A stretch of 16,259 nucleotides of DNA from IMCC26077 sp964561165 (GTDB lineage Bacteria > Actinomycetota > Actinomycetes > Nanopelagicales > Nanopelagicaceae), in contig CAZLOJ010000027.1 in assembly GCA_964561165.1 (NCBI GenBank), forward strand, positions 1 through 16,259, read 5' to 3'. Each line of letters opens with the position of its first letter. Positions within the stretch are counted from its first letter, which is position 1. Below are positions 1-8,296 of this stretch, piece by piece. The notes below the pieces were generated by a model. The model ran no database searches and was not told where the DNA came from. It was given only the letters and a program-made list of their open reading frames with translations. The position numbers and the translations under genes were made by a program.

Positions 1-454
1 CAAATGCGTGAATTGAAGAAATATTAACGACTGCACCACCCCCTGCAGAGCGGATTAGCGGCAGTACATATTTTGACATGAGATAGATGCTTGTTAAATT
101 GATGGAAATTATCCGCTGCCACTCATCATATGATGTTTTCTCAACGCTCATGTTAAATGCACCCACTGCAGCGTTGTTGACAAGCCCTTTGATTCTGATT
201 CCTTGAGCTTTTGCAACCTCGGCTACACGTTGGCAGTCCGCTTCAATAGTGACATCGGCATTGACGCCAATAGTTAATTCACTCTTGGGGTCAATCGCTT
301 GCAACGATTCAGCAAGCAGGGCGCTATTACTATCTGATGCAATAACAAATATCCCCTGCTCAACCAGGTTCGCTACCGTAGCTGCACCAATTCCCCGGGC
401 TGCCCCGGTCACGACCACGCCATCGCCTTTGAGGGGGAATGAGTTATTACGCAT
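1..454 (-). CDS. SDR-family NAD(P)-dependent oxidoreductase, N-terminal part, cut by the window edge
   Basis: Reading leftward from an ATG at 454-452, an open frame of 151 codons runs to the window edge. It encodes a classical short-chain dehydrogenase N-terminus: the cofactor motif TGAARGIG at residues 16-23, an Asp at 41 at the end of the second strand (usually NAD preference), NNAA at 93-96 and NISS at 144-147 holding the catalytic Ser. The YxxxK motif would lie beyond the edge. An AGGAG ribosome binding site sits 6 bases upstream of the ATG. The gene is divergent from the IclR regulator, so the two probably share the 455-622 control region. Its role is likely oxidation of a sugar or sugar-acid hydroxyl, such as sugar 1-dehydrogenase or keto-deoxy-acid dehydrogenase; the exact substrate cannot be read from this fragment. 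Confidence 0.88.
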   Translation of the reverse strand, partial: MRNNSFPLKGDGVVVTGAARGIGAATVANLVEQGIFVIASDSNSALLAESLQAIDPKSELTIGVNADVTIEADCQRVAEVAKAQGIRIKGLVNNAAVGAFNMSVEKTSYDEWQRIISINLTSIYLMSKYVLPLIRSAGGGAVVNISSIHAF

Positions 455-622
455 CTGCGCTCCTTTTACACCCTGCGGAAAATTCCGGTCAATTACGAAA
501 ATATATAAATCCTGCTCCTACCCTATAGAGAAAATGGCCGAATTCCGGGTTTTTCCCTCTTCTTTTCTCCGCCACCCTAGAGTAAATTCCAGCCAACTGG
601 GTTAGAAGCGAGGATTGAAAGC
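455..622. promoter_or_regulatory. Divergent intergenic region between the SDR and iclR-type genes
   Basis: These 168 bases separate two divergent genes and must hold both promoters. A TATAGA hexamer at 524-529 could be a plus-strand -10 element, but I see no good -35 partner. An A/T-rich stretch at 498-509 could serve the minus strand. The element CGGAA-AA-TTCCG lies at 476-487, and the related imperfect CCGAATTCCGG lies at 538-548. IclR-family proteins usually bind such short palindromes near their own gene, so autoregulation and control of the divergent SDR gene is a reasonable inference. Confidence 0.45.
476..487. promoter_or_regulatory. Candidate operator, inverted repeat CGGAA-N2-TTCCG
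   Basis: The arms CGGAA and TTCCG are perfect inverted complements separated by AA. A related but imperfect copy, CCGAATTCCGG, lies at 538-548. The site sits about 20 bases upstream of the left-edge SDR start codon, where a bound protein could block transcription. Binding by the adjacent IclR-type regulator is inferred from position only. Confidence 0.3.
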
Positions 623-1369
623 GTGAGCGATGTAAAGTCAGCAACTCGGGTAATGCACATCCTTACCCTCCTGCGCGATCACCCACTTGGCTTAACGCTT
701 TCAGAGGTGAGCAAACTTCTCGAAATTCCAAAAAGTAGTGCGCATGAACTTCTCCACTCGATGGAGCATGAGAATTACCTCCAAGTGCGCGGTAATCGGT
801 ACAGCCTTGGTTTGAAGGTATTTGAAATCGGTCGCGCAGCAGCGCGTAGCTCGGATCTCTTGCAGCATGCCAGACCCACAATGAAATGGATCGCGCAAGA
901 GCTCAATGAGAGCGTTCAACTTGCAACGCTTGATGGGACAGAAGTTGTGTATCTCAGCAAGTTACAACCACGTCGTGATATCAGACTCGAATCAGAGGTT
1001 GGCGCGCGGCTACCCTCTTATGCAACAGCGCTTGGTAAAGCTCTGCTCTCAACCTTTACTGACGAGGAAATCGATGAGAAGTTCGCTGATTATCATTTCG
1101 AGCAGTTCACGCCCCGAACAATTGGTTCACTTGAACAACTCAAGCGCGAATTAAAGGGCGTTCGTCTAACAGGCTTTGCGCGCGACCGTGGAGAGTACAC
1201 CGAAGACATCTTCTGCTACGCAAAGCCAATCAAAGACCATAACAACCGAGCTATCGGCGCGATTAGCGTCTCGATGCCAAGTGACACCGTCTCTTATCGT
1301 GACTGGCTACTTACTGTTCTCTCTGAAGGCACCAATTCGCTCTCCGAAAAAGTACAGGCAATTAGCTAG
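623..1369 (+). CDS. IclR-family transcriptional regulator
   Basis: A 248-residue protein of normal length for the IclR family. Residues about 8-60 form the winged helix-turn-helix (core about 25-50). The C-terminal effector domain carries the family signature ATALGKALLS at 134-143 and the stretch FARDRGEYTEDIFCYAKPI at about 185-203, which belongs to the ligand-binding half. Translation starts at a GTG (623-625) with GAGG nine bases upstream. IclR proteins commonly sense sugar acids or other small organic acids and control adjacent catabolic genes. Here the gene is divergent from one SDR gene and convergent to the large catabolic cluster, so it is the best local candidate for the regulator, acting as repressor or activator. 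Its stop overlaps the stop of the last cluster gene by 8 bases. Confidence 0.95.
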   Translation: MSDVKSATRVMHILTLLRDHPLGLTLSEVSKLLEIPKSSAHELLHSMEHENYLQVRGNRYSLGLKVFEIGRAAARSSDLLQHARPTMKWIAQELNESVQLATLDGTEVVYLSKLQPRRDIRLESEVGARLPSYATALGKALLSTFTDEEIDEKFADYHFEQFTPRTIGSLEQLKRELKGVRLTGFARDRGEYTEDIFCYAKPIKDHNNRAIGAISVSMPSDTVSYRDWLLTVLSEGTNSLSEKVQAIS

Positions 1370-2564
1370 TTAGCTCGCCAGTTACCTCGTAGAGGTAATC
1401 GTGCGCATCAGAAGTGAAATCGATTCCGGCACCAATTCCTGGCGGTGGCGTGAACCAACCATCAATTGGATAGTGAATGCCAGTGAAGATCGGATCTGGG
1501 TTCGGTTGGTTGAACTCACCGAAAATGAAGTATTCCGCATAAGGAATTCCCACCTCAGCAAAAATAAGAGCGAGATCCCATGGGCGAAGTCCACCACCGT
1601 GTGGAATCACAGGAATTGCTTTAGTTGACGCTAGCGCACAGATTTTCTTCGATTCAGTGAGGCCACCGCACCACTGGATATCAGGTTGCAAAATCTCGCA
1701 GCCACGCACTTCAAGTAGCTGCTGAAAACCCCAGCGCGAATACTCATGTTCACCTGTTGCGATTGCAGTACTAGAGATCTTCTTATTTAAGATCGAGTAA
1801 CCCTCGTAATCATCTGGGGGTAGTACTTCTTCGATCCATTTCAACCGGTATGGCTCGAGGAGCGCTGCCATCCGAATGGTGTATTCGACGTCCCATGCCA
1901 TGTAGCAGTCGAGCATGATCTCGACATCCCAGCCAACAAGTTCTCGAGTTTGTTTTACTAATTCCACATTGCCATTCATGCCTTGTCGACCTGATGCCGG
2001 GCCATAAGGCATCGCCAACTTATGCCCCATAAAGCCATGGTCCTTAGTCTCTGCGATGTTATTTCCAGTGAGGTAACACTGCACCGAATCCTTCGCTGCG
2101 CCACCGAGTGATACATACAGCGGCTCTTGACGAGATTTTGCGAGGAGATCCCAGAGCGCGTAATCAACAGCAGAGATTGCCATCACTGGAGCGCCTTTGC
2201 GGCCATATGGCATCGATGCGCGCCACATGATGTCCCAGTTTCGTTCCACCTCATGTACCTGACGACCAACGAGTAACTTCTTAAAGTGTTGCGCGATGAT
2301 CTCAGCAGATGCTCTACCACCTGCGCTCTCGCCTAATCCGTAGCTGCCATCTTCAGCAATAACTTGCACGATAGTACGACCACCCATGCCAAGCCACATT
2401 TCACGTCGTGGCCGAAATTCAGGATGGATCGACATTGGGTTTGCGATCTCAGTGCGCGATAACCAACTGGGGTTGATTCGATAGTGCTGTACCGGTGGCT
2501 CACCTTTTTTATATGGTCCCGTCAAGTAGACCTTTATATCTGCAATCTTCATCGGATCCCCCAT
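1362..2564 (-). CDS. rhmD: L-rhamnonate dehydratase (enolase superfamily)
   Basis: This enzyme would dehydrate L-rhamnonate (or a close 6-deoxy acid) to its 2-keto-3-deoxy derivative in the cytoplasm. The 400-residue frame matches the family length and aligns by eye with E. coli RhmD. Visible elements (400-residue numbering) are H27 at the substrate-binding His position, D219 in MLDC, E245 in KWIEE, E272-H273 in GEHEY, D295 in LQPDIQWCGG, and H322 in PHGGG for the catalytic His. The first three acids form the Mg site. The first ATG (2564) overlaps the stop of the SDR gene by one base (TAATG), favouring coupled translation. A second ATG at 2552 has GGGGG five bases upstream and is an equally credible start. 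It is the last gene of the cluster, with no terminator before the convergent regulator gene. Specificity for rhamnonate over lyxonate or mannonate is inferred. Confidence 0.85.
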   Translation of the reverse strand: MGDPMKIADIKVYLTGPYKKGEPPVQHYRINPSWLSRTEIANPMSIHPEFRPRREMWLGMGGRTIVQVIAEDGSYGLGESAGGRASAEIIAQHFKKLLVGRQVHEVERNWDIMWRASMPYGRKGAPVMAISAVDYALWDLLAKSRQEPLYVSLGGAAKDSVQCYLTGNNIAETKDHGFMGHKLAMPYGPASGRQGMNGNVELVKQTRELVGWDVEIMLDCYMAWDVEYTIRMAALLEPYRLKWIEEVLPPDDYEGYSILNKKISSTAIATGEHEYSRWGFQQLLEVRGCEILQPDIQWCGGLTESKKICALASTKAIPVIPHGGGLRPWDLALIFAEVGIPYAEYFIFGEFNQPNPDPIFTGIHYPIDGWFTPPPGIGAGIDFTSDAHDYLYEVTGELTS

Positions 2565-3349
2565 TAACTAATTAAGGCGCCGCCATCTACGGACACCAAT
2601 GAACCTGTAACCCATGCACTCGCATCGGAAATCAAATAGACCACGGCGTTACCAAGATCCTCTGGCAACCCCATTGAGCGAACACCTGGGCGCTCTTGCC
2701 ATGGTTTTCCAGTTTGGCGCTCTCGTTCTGCGCGCTGTTGAATATTGATATCTGTTGCTACTCCGCCACAAAGAATCGCATTTACTCGAATGCCAGTTTC
2801 GACAATCTCATGAGCAAGTGCGGTGGTCAGAGAGCTCAGGCCACCTTTACTGGCGATGTAATGAACTTGACGATCGCCACCTCGATAGGCAGAGACAGTG
2901 CTGATGTTGACTATGGCGCCCTTTTTCCGCGGCTTCATATCGTTCACTACTGCTTGCGAAAGATAGAACGGACCAGAGAGATTAACTGCAAGATGTCGAT
3001 CCCAAATTTCAGGAGTTATCTCCTCGAACGGAGTGAAATCGCAGATGCCCGCATTGTTGACGAGTGCATCTATGCGACCTTTGTCCTTGATGATTTGCGC
3101 AATGACGCTTACGCATTCACTACGAACTCCAATATCGCAGCGATATGCGCTCGCTTTTCCACCCGTACTCGTAATTTCAGCTATCACCTTATCCGCATGA
3201 ACTCGCTCTGTATCTATTGGATAAATAATGACAACTTCACCACCTGCAGCAGCTACAACTTTAGAGATACCGCTACCGATTCCGCGGCCACCACCAGTCA
3301 CTACTACAATTCGATTTGTGAGTGCTTCTGAAGAGTAGACCTTACTCAT
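2564..3349 (-). CDS. SDR-family dehydrogenase, candidate 2-keto-3-deoxy-sugar-acid or sugar dehydrogenase
   Basis: A 261-residue classical short-chain dehydrogenase. It shows TGGGRGIG at 18-25 for cofactor binding, NNAG at 98-101, and Y164-xxx-K168. Counting the usual 13 residues back from the catalytic Tyr gives Thr151 (in NIST), where most relatives have Ser. I start at the ATG at 3349; an in-frame GTG at 3355 lies too close to the AGGTGA ribosome binding site. The start is 9 bases after the MFS stop, and the stop overlaps the rhmD start by one base. Tight linkage to rhmD and to the FAH-family hydrolase suggests oxidation of 2-keto-3-deoxy-L-rhamnonate at C4, as in the known diketo-hydrolase route. 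L-rhamnose 1-dehydrogenase activity is the main alternative, since both steps can be carried out by SDR proteins. Confidence 0.9.
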   Translation of the reverse strand: MSKVYSSEALTNRIVVVTGGGRGIGSGISKVVAAAGGEVVIIYPIDTERVHADKVIAEITSTGGKASAYRCDIGVRSECVSVIAQIIKDKGRIDALVNNAGICDFTPFEEITPEIWDRHLAVNLSGPFYLSQAVVNDMKPRKKGAIVNISTVSAYRGGDRQVHYIASKGGLSSLTTALAHEIVETGIRVNAILCGGVATDINIQQRAERERQTGKPWQERPGVRSMGLPEDLGNAVVYLISDASAWVTGSLVSVDGGALIS

Positions 3350-3358
3350 GATCACGCA

Positions 3359-4597
3359 TCACCTACTCTCACTGGGGTTATTTGGAACCTCATCTTTCAA
3401 CAGAGCATAGACGCTCGGAATCTTGAAATATAGCCCTACTAGAGTGCGAATAATAAAAGATCCTATGAATATTTCCGTCAGTGTGAACCGATCGGTAAGG
3501 AATGGGATGAAGAACGCTGCTATAAACGGGATACCCAGTGCAAATCCAATATAAATATTTATTAACATGGTTCGACGAGCTTCACTGCCGTATCGGAAGA
3601 GTCCTAACCAAATCCCTACATCTGTACCGGCGTTCATCCATCCAGCAAAAAGGGTCGCCATCAAGATTAGTTCGACATTTGGCGCCAGGATAATTAGCAG
3701 AAAGTAAACTCCGGAGATCGGCACAGTCCAAGAGAAAATCGCGTAGCTTCCTCTAGTGTTTTGGAGCTTGCGCCAAATTAGGGTGCCAAATACTGCGCCA
3801 ATTGAAAGCGCCATCGCCCAGATTCCCATCCATCGATCAGAAACCCCACGCTCATTTATGAAATAGACCGACTGTAGCGGCGCTGCGATTGATGATGCAG
3901 CAACAATCAAGCAGATCCCAAAGAGAAAATAGATAAATTGCCGCTCCGCTCCTATTTTCTTGAGATTGAAGTTCTCTTTGAACGTATCCAGATAAGTATG
4001 CGGGGATTCTGGATAGATAATCCGAGAGATCACATACATCTCTGCAAGGCCAAGAGATCCTGAGACGAAGAAAACCGCGACATAGTTGAAGGGAAAGGGA
4101 AGCACAATCATCCCCAGACCGATGACAGCATTTGCTGAGAGCGCACCTATATTTGCAATTCGAGTTCGTGCGTTAACGATTGTTGGTTGATGCTCGGCTT
4201 CGATGACTATGCCCGGAGTGGGTGACCAGAGCGCACCAAAGACAATGGTAGGCATTGCACAGAGACAGAACATAGCAATCGCTATCTCAGCTCGATGGTT
4301 ATCAAAGAGGAGAGCTACTGATGGCATGAAGAAAAAGATGCGTGAAAGCACTCCGCAAATCAGCATCCACCTACGTTGTTGCGCCCGATTTCGAAGATTG
4401 GCTACTGCAATCGGGCCAATGAGTAATGGTCCTAGTGATGTGAGTGCAACATAGATACTAATCAACGTGATCGAGGCATCAAGACGTAAAAGATAGGGAA
4501 TTGCAAAGATCACCCATGCGCCATTTGCTGCACCGCCCCAGAAAGCCTGATAACGCATCAAGCTATGGTTGCGCTTACTAGTTGGGTGAAGTTCCAC
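3359..4597 (-). CDS. MFS-type membrane transporter
   Basis: A 412-residue polytopic membrane protein, with about 10-12 hydrophobic helices separated by short basic loops and a longer polar loop near the middle (around residues 190-210). Size and layout fit the major facilitator superfamily. I recognise no substrate motif, and the classic RxxGRR loop 2-3 signature is not obvious. It starts at a GTG at 4597 with AGGT eight bases upstream, 9 bases after the aldehyde dehydrogenase stop, and ends 9 bases before the SDR start, so it is embedded in the operon. It may import a second form of the substrate, such as a sugar acid, or export a product such as lactate. Direction and substrate are unknown. 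Confidence 0.8.
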   Translation of the reverse strand: MELHPTSKRNHSLMRYQAFWGGAANGAWVIFAIPYLLRLDASITLISIYVALTSLGPLLIGPIAVANLRNRAQQRRWMLICGVLSRIFFFMPSVALLFDNHRAEIAIAMFCLCAMPTIVFGALWSPTPGIVIEAEHQPTIVNARTRIANIGALSANAVIGLGMIVLPFPFNYVAVFFVSGSLGLAEMYVISRIIYPESPHTYLDTFKENFNLKKIGAERQFIYFLFGICLIVAASSIAAPLQSVYFINERGVSDRWMGIWAMALSIGAVFGTLIWRKLQNTRGSYAIFSWTVPISGVYFLLIILAPNVELILMATLFAGWMNAGTDVGIWLGLFRYGSEARRTMLINIYIGFALGIPFIAAFFIPFLTDRFTLTEIFIGSFIIRTLVGLYFKIPSVYALLKDEVPNNPSESR

Positions 4598-4606
4598 AGC
4601 GATTAC

Positions 4607-6028
4607 CTAGATAGTTACTCCGATATATTTCTTCTCTAAGAATTCATGGATACCGTCGAATCCACCTTCACGACCAAGCCCACTCTCTTTATAACCACCG
4701 AAGGGAGCTGCTGGATCTGATATGACGCCTCGGTTGATGGCGACCATTCCAGATTCCATCGCTTCTGATACGCGAATCGCACGGTCTAGAGCGCCTGAGT
4801 AGACATAACTAATCAAGCCATATTCAGTGTCGTTAGCAAGGCGGATCGCCTCTTCATCTGAATCTACGGTGACAACAACGGCTACCGGGCCGAAGATCTC
4901 CTCTTTCAAGATGTCATTATCGGCATCGACTGTCATAACGGTTGGTGGATAGAACGCGCCATCTCCTGCAGGTTTCGCGCCACCAAGAGTCACTTTGCCA
5001 CCTTGCTTAACTGATGCATCTACTAGGTCTGCAATTTTGTCACGCTCTTTGATTGAGACGCTCGCACCAAGTTGTGCACCTTCGGTTAATCCCGGCGCCA
5101 TCTTTATCTTGGACATTGCATCAGTGAGTTTCTCAGTAAATTCCTTTGCAACTTTGCGCGATACGTAGAAACGATTAGCAGCAGTGCATGCTGCACCACC
5201 ATTTCGTAGTTTGGCTAACATCGCACCAGCGACAGCTTCTGTGATATCTGCATCATCAAGAACAATAAACGGCGCATTGCCACCAAGTTCCATTGAGGTA
5301 CGAATAACTCGATCAGCCGCCTGCTTTAACAAAAGTTTTCCTACTTGAGTTGATCCAGTAAAGGAGAGGTTCTTTACTCGAGGATCAGCAAGCATTCGGG
5401 TAACTGCTGGCCCTGCTGGCGTTGGGGTGATGACATTCACGACTCCTGCTGGAAGTCCCGCGCGGTGCAAGATATCGACGATTGCAAGAGTGGTAAGTGG
5501 TGTCTCCATTGCTGGTTTCACAATTACCGTGCAACCAGCTGCTACTGCAGGTCCGATCTTTCGTGTAGCCATAGCAGCAGGGAAATTCCATGGCGTAATA
5601 AGTAGTGAGACGCCAACGGGTTGGTGTGTGACGAGAATGCGCTTGTCACCACTTGGTGAGTGCCGGAACTCGCCATTTACTCGGACCGCCTCTTCAGAGA
5701 ACCATCTAAAGAATTCAGCCGCGTAGAGAATCTCACCCTTAGCATCAGCAAAGACTTTCCCATTCTCGCGCGAAACTAGACGGGCAAGATCGTCTGCCTC
5801 AGCAATCATGATTTCAAAGGCTTTTCGAAGGATTTCACCTCGTACTCGTGCTGGCATCTTGGCAAAGGAAGGGAATGCATTAGCAGCTGCATCGAGCGCT
5901 GCGTCGACCTCTTTATCACCGGCAACCGCTATCTCGGTGATCACAGAGTTATCGCTCGGATCATAAACCGGATGTCGGTTGGGAGTGGCTACCCACTCAC
6001 CGTTGATGTATAGGTCAGAACGAATCAT
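4607..6028 (-). CDS. NAD(P)-dependent aldehyde dehydrogenase (GabD/lactaldehyde dehydrogenase-like)
   Basis: A 473-residue aldehyde dehydrogenase of full length, oxidising an aldehyde to the acid with NAD(P). The catalytic set is intact: N148 in PWNFP, K171 in IVKPAME, the FTGST cofactor loop at 223-227, E247 in MELGG and the nucleophile C281 in GGAACTAANR. The C-terminal PFGGYKESGLGREGG stretch is typical of the succinate-semialdehyde dehydrogenase group. In this setting the aldehyde may be L-lactaldehyde or a semialdehyde from sugar-acid breakdown. The family name alone does not fix the substrate. Its ATG (6028) overlaps the FAH-family stop by four bases (ATGA), so translation is coupled. 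Confidence 0.93.
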   Translation of the reverse strand: MIRSDLYINGEWVATPNRHPVYDPSDNSVITEIAVAGDKEVDAALDAAANAFPSFAKMPARVRGEILRKAFEIMIAEADDLARLVSRENGKVFADAKGEILYAAEFFRWFSEEAVRVNGEFRHSPSGDKRILVTHQPVGVSLLITPWNFPAAMATRKIGPAVAAGCTVIVKPAMETPLTTLAIVDILHRAGLPAGVVNVITPTPAGPAVTRMLADPRVKNLSFTGSTQVGKLLLKQAADRVIRTSMELGGNAPFIVLDDADITEAVAGAMLAKLRNGGAACTAANRFYVSRKVAKEFTEKLTDAMSKIKMAPGLTEGAQLGASVSIKERDKIADLVDASVKQGGKVTLGGAKPAGDGAFYPPTVMTVDADNDILKEEIFGPVAVVVTVDSDEEAIRLANDTEYGLISYVYSGALDRAIRVSEAMESGMVAINRGVISDPAAPFGGYKESGLGREGGFDGIHEFLEKKYIGVTI

Positions 6029-7083
6029 GATGCTCCTGAACTTCGTTTAAACGGATATTCCAAACTTCCAATAAATGGCTTACGACGTACCAGTCTATTC
6101 TGCAACGTGCCAATTGCGGGCATCTCAAGTCTTATAACATCCTCGGGATTGAGAACTTTATCCTGCTCGGCACCAGAGCCGTTTCCGACCGTGCCAGAGC
6201 CAAAGACTTCGCCCACTGCGAGTTGCTCATTCCACGATGCGTACGCAATCATCTCTTCGAACTTCCAATTCATAGCGCTAGATGAACCATCAGTCCATTG
6301 CTGATCATTTACAAAGCCACGCATAAATAGCGAGTACGGATCGGGAATCTCATCTGCGGTCACTAAAATCGGACCGAGCACGTGTGCGCCGACAAAATCT
6401 TTGCCTTTTGCTGGGCCAAGGCCAACTGTCATTTCGGCAGATTGAATGGCGCGGGCTGAAAAATCGTTATAGATGGTGTAGCCGTAGATATGTTCGCGTG
6501 CGTTATCTTCTTTTATATTAAGTCCAGACTTCCCGATTACGATTGCAAACTCAAACTCTAGATCGAGAAACTCCGCGTATTCAGGAAATTCGATTTCTTG
6601 TCTATGTGCGCCAATACTTGATGGATTGCCTTTGTAATAAACAGGGCGGCGGTACCACTCATCTGGAATCGGGCGATTAAGCTTTGGGAAAACATTGAGT
6701 AGATGATCCTCAAAAGACATGAAGTCTCGTAATAATGGTGGGCGACTGATTGCGGGTAATACAGTGACTTCGGCGGCGTTGTATCGGATTGCATCGCCAG
6801 AAGGCGCGCTCTCCCAACCTTGCTGCTGAGCTGCTGCTACAGCGTTTTCGCCATGCTCTCGCGCTTGCGTACCTGCCTCGATAAATGCCAAAGCCGAGGG
6901 TGGGCAGTTGAGCAACGATTGCGCCATCGCGCCATCGGCAGCAGACCCTTGTGATACCAGGAGCGCCTGAGCTGCCGCCGTAAGGTCGATAACTAATCCA
7001 GAGTCAGCATCCCCATCAACCAAGGCGCCAAGATGTTGGCGCCTAGTTCCTCCAGTTACTGTCTCAAAAGAGAGTAACTTCAT
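6025..7083 (-). CDS. Fumarylacetoacetate hydrolase (FAH)-family protein, candidate 2,4-diketo-3-deoxy-sugar-acid hydrolase
   Basis: A 352-residue FAH-superfamily enzyme. The catalytic half begins near residue 115 (RPPLLRDFMSFEDH) and contains the metal ligands E176 and E178 in LDLEFEFAIVIGK and D207 in GYTIYNDFSAR, plus the lysine-rich AKGKDF at 225-230. Residues 1-110 form the variable N-terminal domain, making it longer than the roughly 280-residue single-domain members. FAH enzymes hydrolyse C-C bonds next to a 1,3-diketone. In the known L-rhamnose diketo route, such an enzyme splits 2,4-diketo-3-deoxy-L-rhamnonate into pyruvate and L-lactate, and its presence beside rhmD and an SDR gene supports that role. 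It starts one base inside the upstream ABM stop (TAATG). Hydratase or decarboxylase chemistry, also known in the superfamily, cannot be excluded. Confidence 0.88.
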   Translation of the reverse strand: MKLLSFETVTGGTRRQHLGALVDGDADSGLVIDLTAAAQALLVSQGSAADGAMAQSLLNCPPSALAFIEAGTQAREHGENAVAAAQQQGWESAPSGDAIRYNAAEVTVLPAISRPPLLRDFMSFEDHLLNVFPKLNRPIPDEWYRRPVYYKGNPSSIGAHRQEIEFPEYAEFLDLEFEFAIVIGKSGLNIKEDNAREHIYGYTIYNDFSARAIQSAEMTVGLGPAKGKDFVGAHVLGPILVTADEIPDPYSLFMRGFVNDQQWTDGSSSAMNWKFEEMIAYASWNEQLAVGEVFGSGTVGNGSGAEQDKVLNPEDVIRLEMPAIGTLQNRLVRRKPFIGSLEYPFKRSSGAS

Positions 7084-7379
7084 TAGCCAATGACCTGCTC
7101 ATAAATCTCTCGTTCGCGCTTTTCAAGAAGCGGCACGATGATTCCTTCGATAATCTCTTTGAAATGTGGGGTTTCGCGGTGCGCTACTAGAGCAGCATCA
7201 TCCTTGTAGATTTCATAGAGGCAGTAGAGGTTCTCGTTCTGAGGGTCAACGTTTGCGTTGTACACCAAGCATGCTGGCTCATCTGCTTTTACGCGAGCAG
7301 CCATCTTGCCGAGCGCCTCACGAACAGCCTGAGAATTACCCGGCTTTACGTAATATCTTGCTATTAGTACTGCAGCCAT
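7083..7379 (-). CDS. Antibiotic biosynthesis monooxygenase (ABM)-domain protein
   Basis: A 98-residue ferredoxin-like dimeric alpha+beta barrel protein. It has the typical features of putative quinol monooxygenase YgiN and the autoinducer-2 enzyme LsrG: an opening strand AVLIARYYVKPG, the middle LYCLYEIYKDDAAL, and HRETPHFKEI with H67 and H72. A ribosome binding site (AAGGAAAAG) precedes the ATG at 7379. It lies 26 bases after the amidohydrolase gene and overlaps the FAH gene by one base. The fold also occurs in isomerases and small-molecule detoxifiers. Its step here is unknown; it may handle an unstable keto intermediate. Confidence 0.85.
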   Translation of the reverse strand: MAAVLIARYYVKPGNSQAVREALGKMAARVKADEPACLVYNANVDPQNENLYCLYEIYKDDAALVAHRETPHFKEIIEGIIVPLLEKREREIYEQVIG

Positions 7380-7405
7380 TTTCTTTTCCTTGCCTCTCTT
7401 TTTGG

Positions 7406-8296
7406 TTAGTGGAACGTACCAGATGTTAGAACTGGATTATTTAATAAATCATTCAGGTTATCCCCGAGCAATCGATTGAGATCTGATTCAGGTAGATACG
7501 CGCAATGCTCTCGTACTACTTCAATAGCTTGTGTGTAGGTCAACATGTCGCGCGAAGCAGGAAAATCAGATGCCCAAAAAATCCGACGTGGACCGAAAGC
7601 TTTGTAGATTTCATGGAATAGCACTTGGGATTGACTGTAAGGGAAATCAAATTTTTTACTGTTGTTGTAGTTGAATCCAGAGATTTTCACACCGATATTC
7701 GGCACTTTCGCACATTCAAGAATCTCGTGAACTTCACTTTGGTCATGACCAGATCCAGTGTTCTTTGGCATTCCCATGTGGTGTAGCAAAAAAGGCACTG
7801 TTGGATTTACTTTTGCCACCATGCGAAGATCAGCAAGCCAGGCAGGAGTTACCGCCATTGAAGCAACGACCTCCATTTCAGAGGCTGTTGCGAAAAATTC
7901 TTGCCCATCATCTGAGCGCATCCAGCCGTCATTTTCGCCGTTTACGTAATGAGTAAAGCCTTGGGCTTCATGTTTGGTGAGCTCATCCCGTAGTCGCTGC
8001 GCAGCGCCTGGAGCGTGATGATCTTTACGCCACACGCAATCTGCATCGACCCATGTACTGATTCGATCCGGATGCTTCCGTGCGAAATTAGCTACATATT
8101 CGTTGTTGTCTTCATTCCCAAAACCATCGCCACCTGCACCATCGCCAATCCGAGCGCACACTACCGACGCGCGCGCGACGCCGTGCGTATCCATCTCATA
8201 GAGCAGAGCTTCGATAGAACCACGATGATCGGGATCAGGTACCGACTTATCGTAAGGCCATCTACGCCATGCATGGCAATGGGAATCTGCAATCAT
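7406..8296 (-). CDS. Amidohydrolase-2 family hydrolase, candidate sugar lactonase
   Basis: A 296-residue TIM-barrel metal-dependent hydrolase of the COG3618/Amidohydro_2 type. Visible ligands are H6 and H8 in DSHCH, the His pair at 172-173 in LHHMGMP, K204 in VKISG and D244 in FWASDFP. This family includes the lactonases that open L-fucono- and L-rhamnono-lactones in bacterial oxidative sugar pathways, which is the most natural role between a sugar dehydrogenase and a sugar-acid dehydratase. The ATG follows directly on the TAG of the hydroxyacid dehydrogenase with no spacer. Related proteins also act as decarboxylases or on pyrone-type lactones, so lactonase is an inference from context. Confidence 0.85.
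   Translation of the reverse strand: MIADSHCHAWRRWPYDKSVPDPDHRGSIEALLYEMDTHGVARASVVCARIGDGAGGDGFGNEDNNEYVANFARKHPDRISTWVDADCVWRKDHHAPGAAQRLRDELTKHEAQGFTHYVNGENDGWMRSDDGQEFFATASEMEVVASMAVTPAWLADLRMVAKVNPTVPFLLHHMGMPKNTGSGHDQSEVHEILECAKVPNIGVKISGFNYNNSKKFDFPYSQSQVLFHEIYKAFGPRRIFWASDFPASRDMLTYTQAIEVVREHCAYLPESDLNRLLGDNLNDLLNNPVLTSGTFH

Noticed and set aside
249..605. A 118-codon plus-strand open frame
   Set aside because: It lies mostly antisense to the left-edge SDR, whose minus-strand protein has all the expected SDR motifs. The plus-strand product is compositionally odd and has no recognisable domain.
2696..3331. A 211-codon plus-strand open frame opposite the SDR gene
   Set aside because: It is antisense to a well-supported SDR gene and resembles no protein family.
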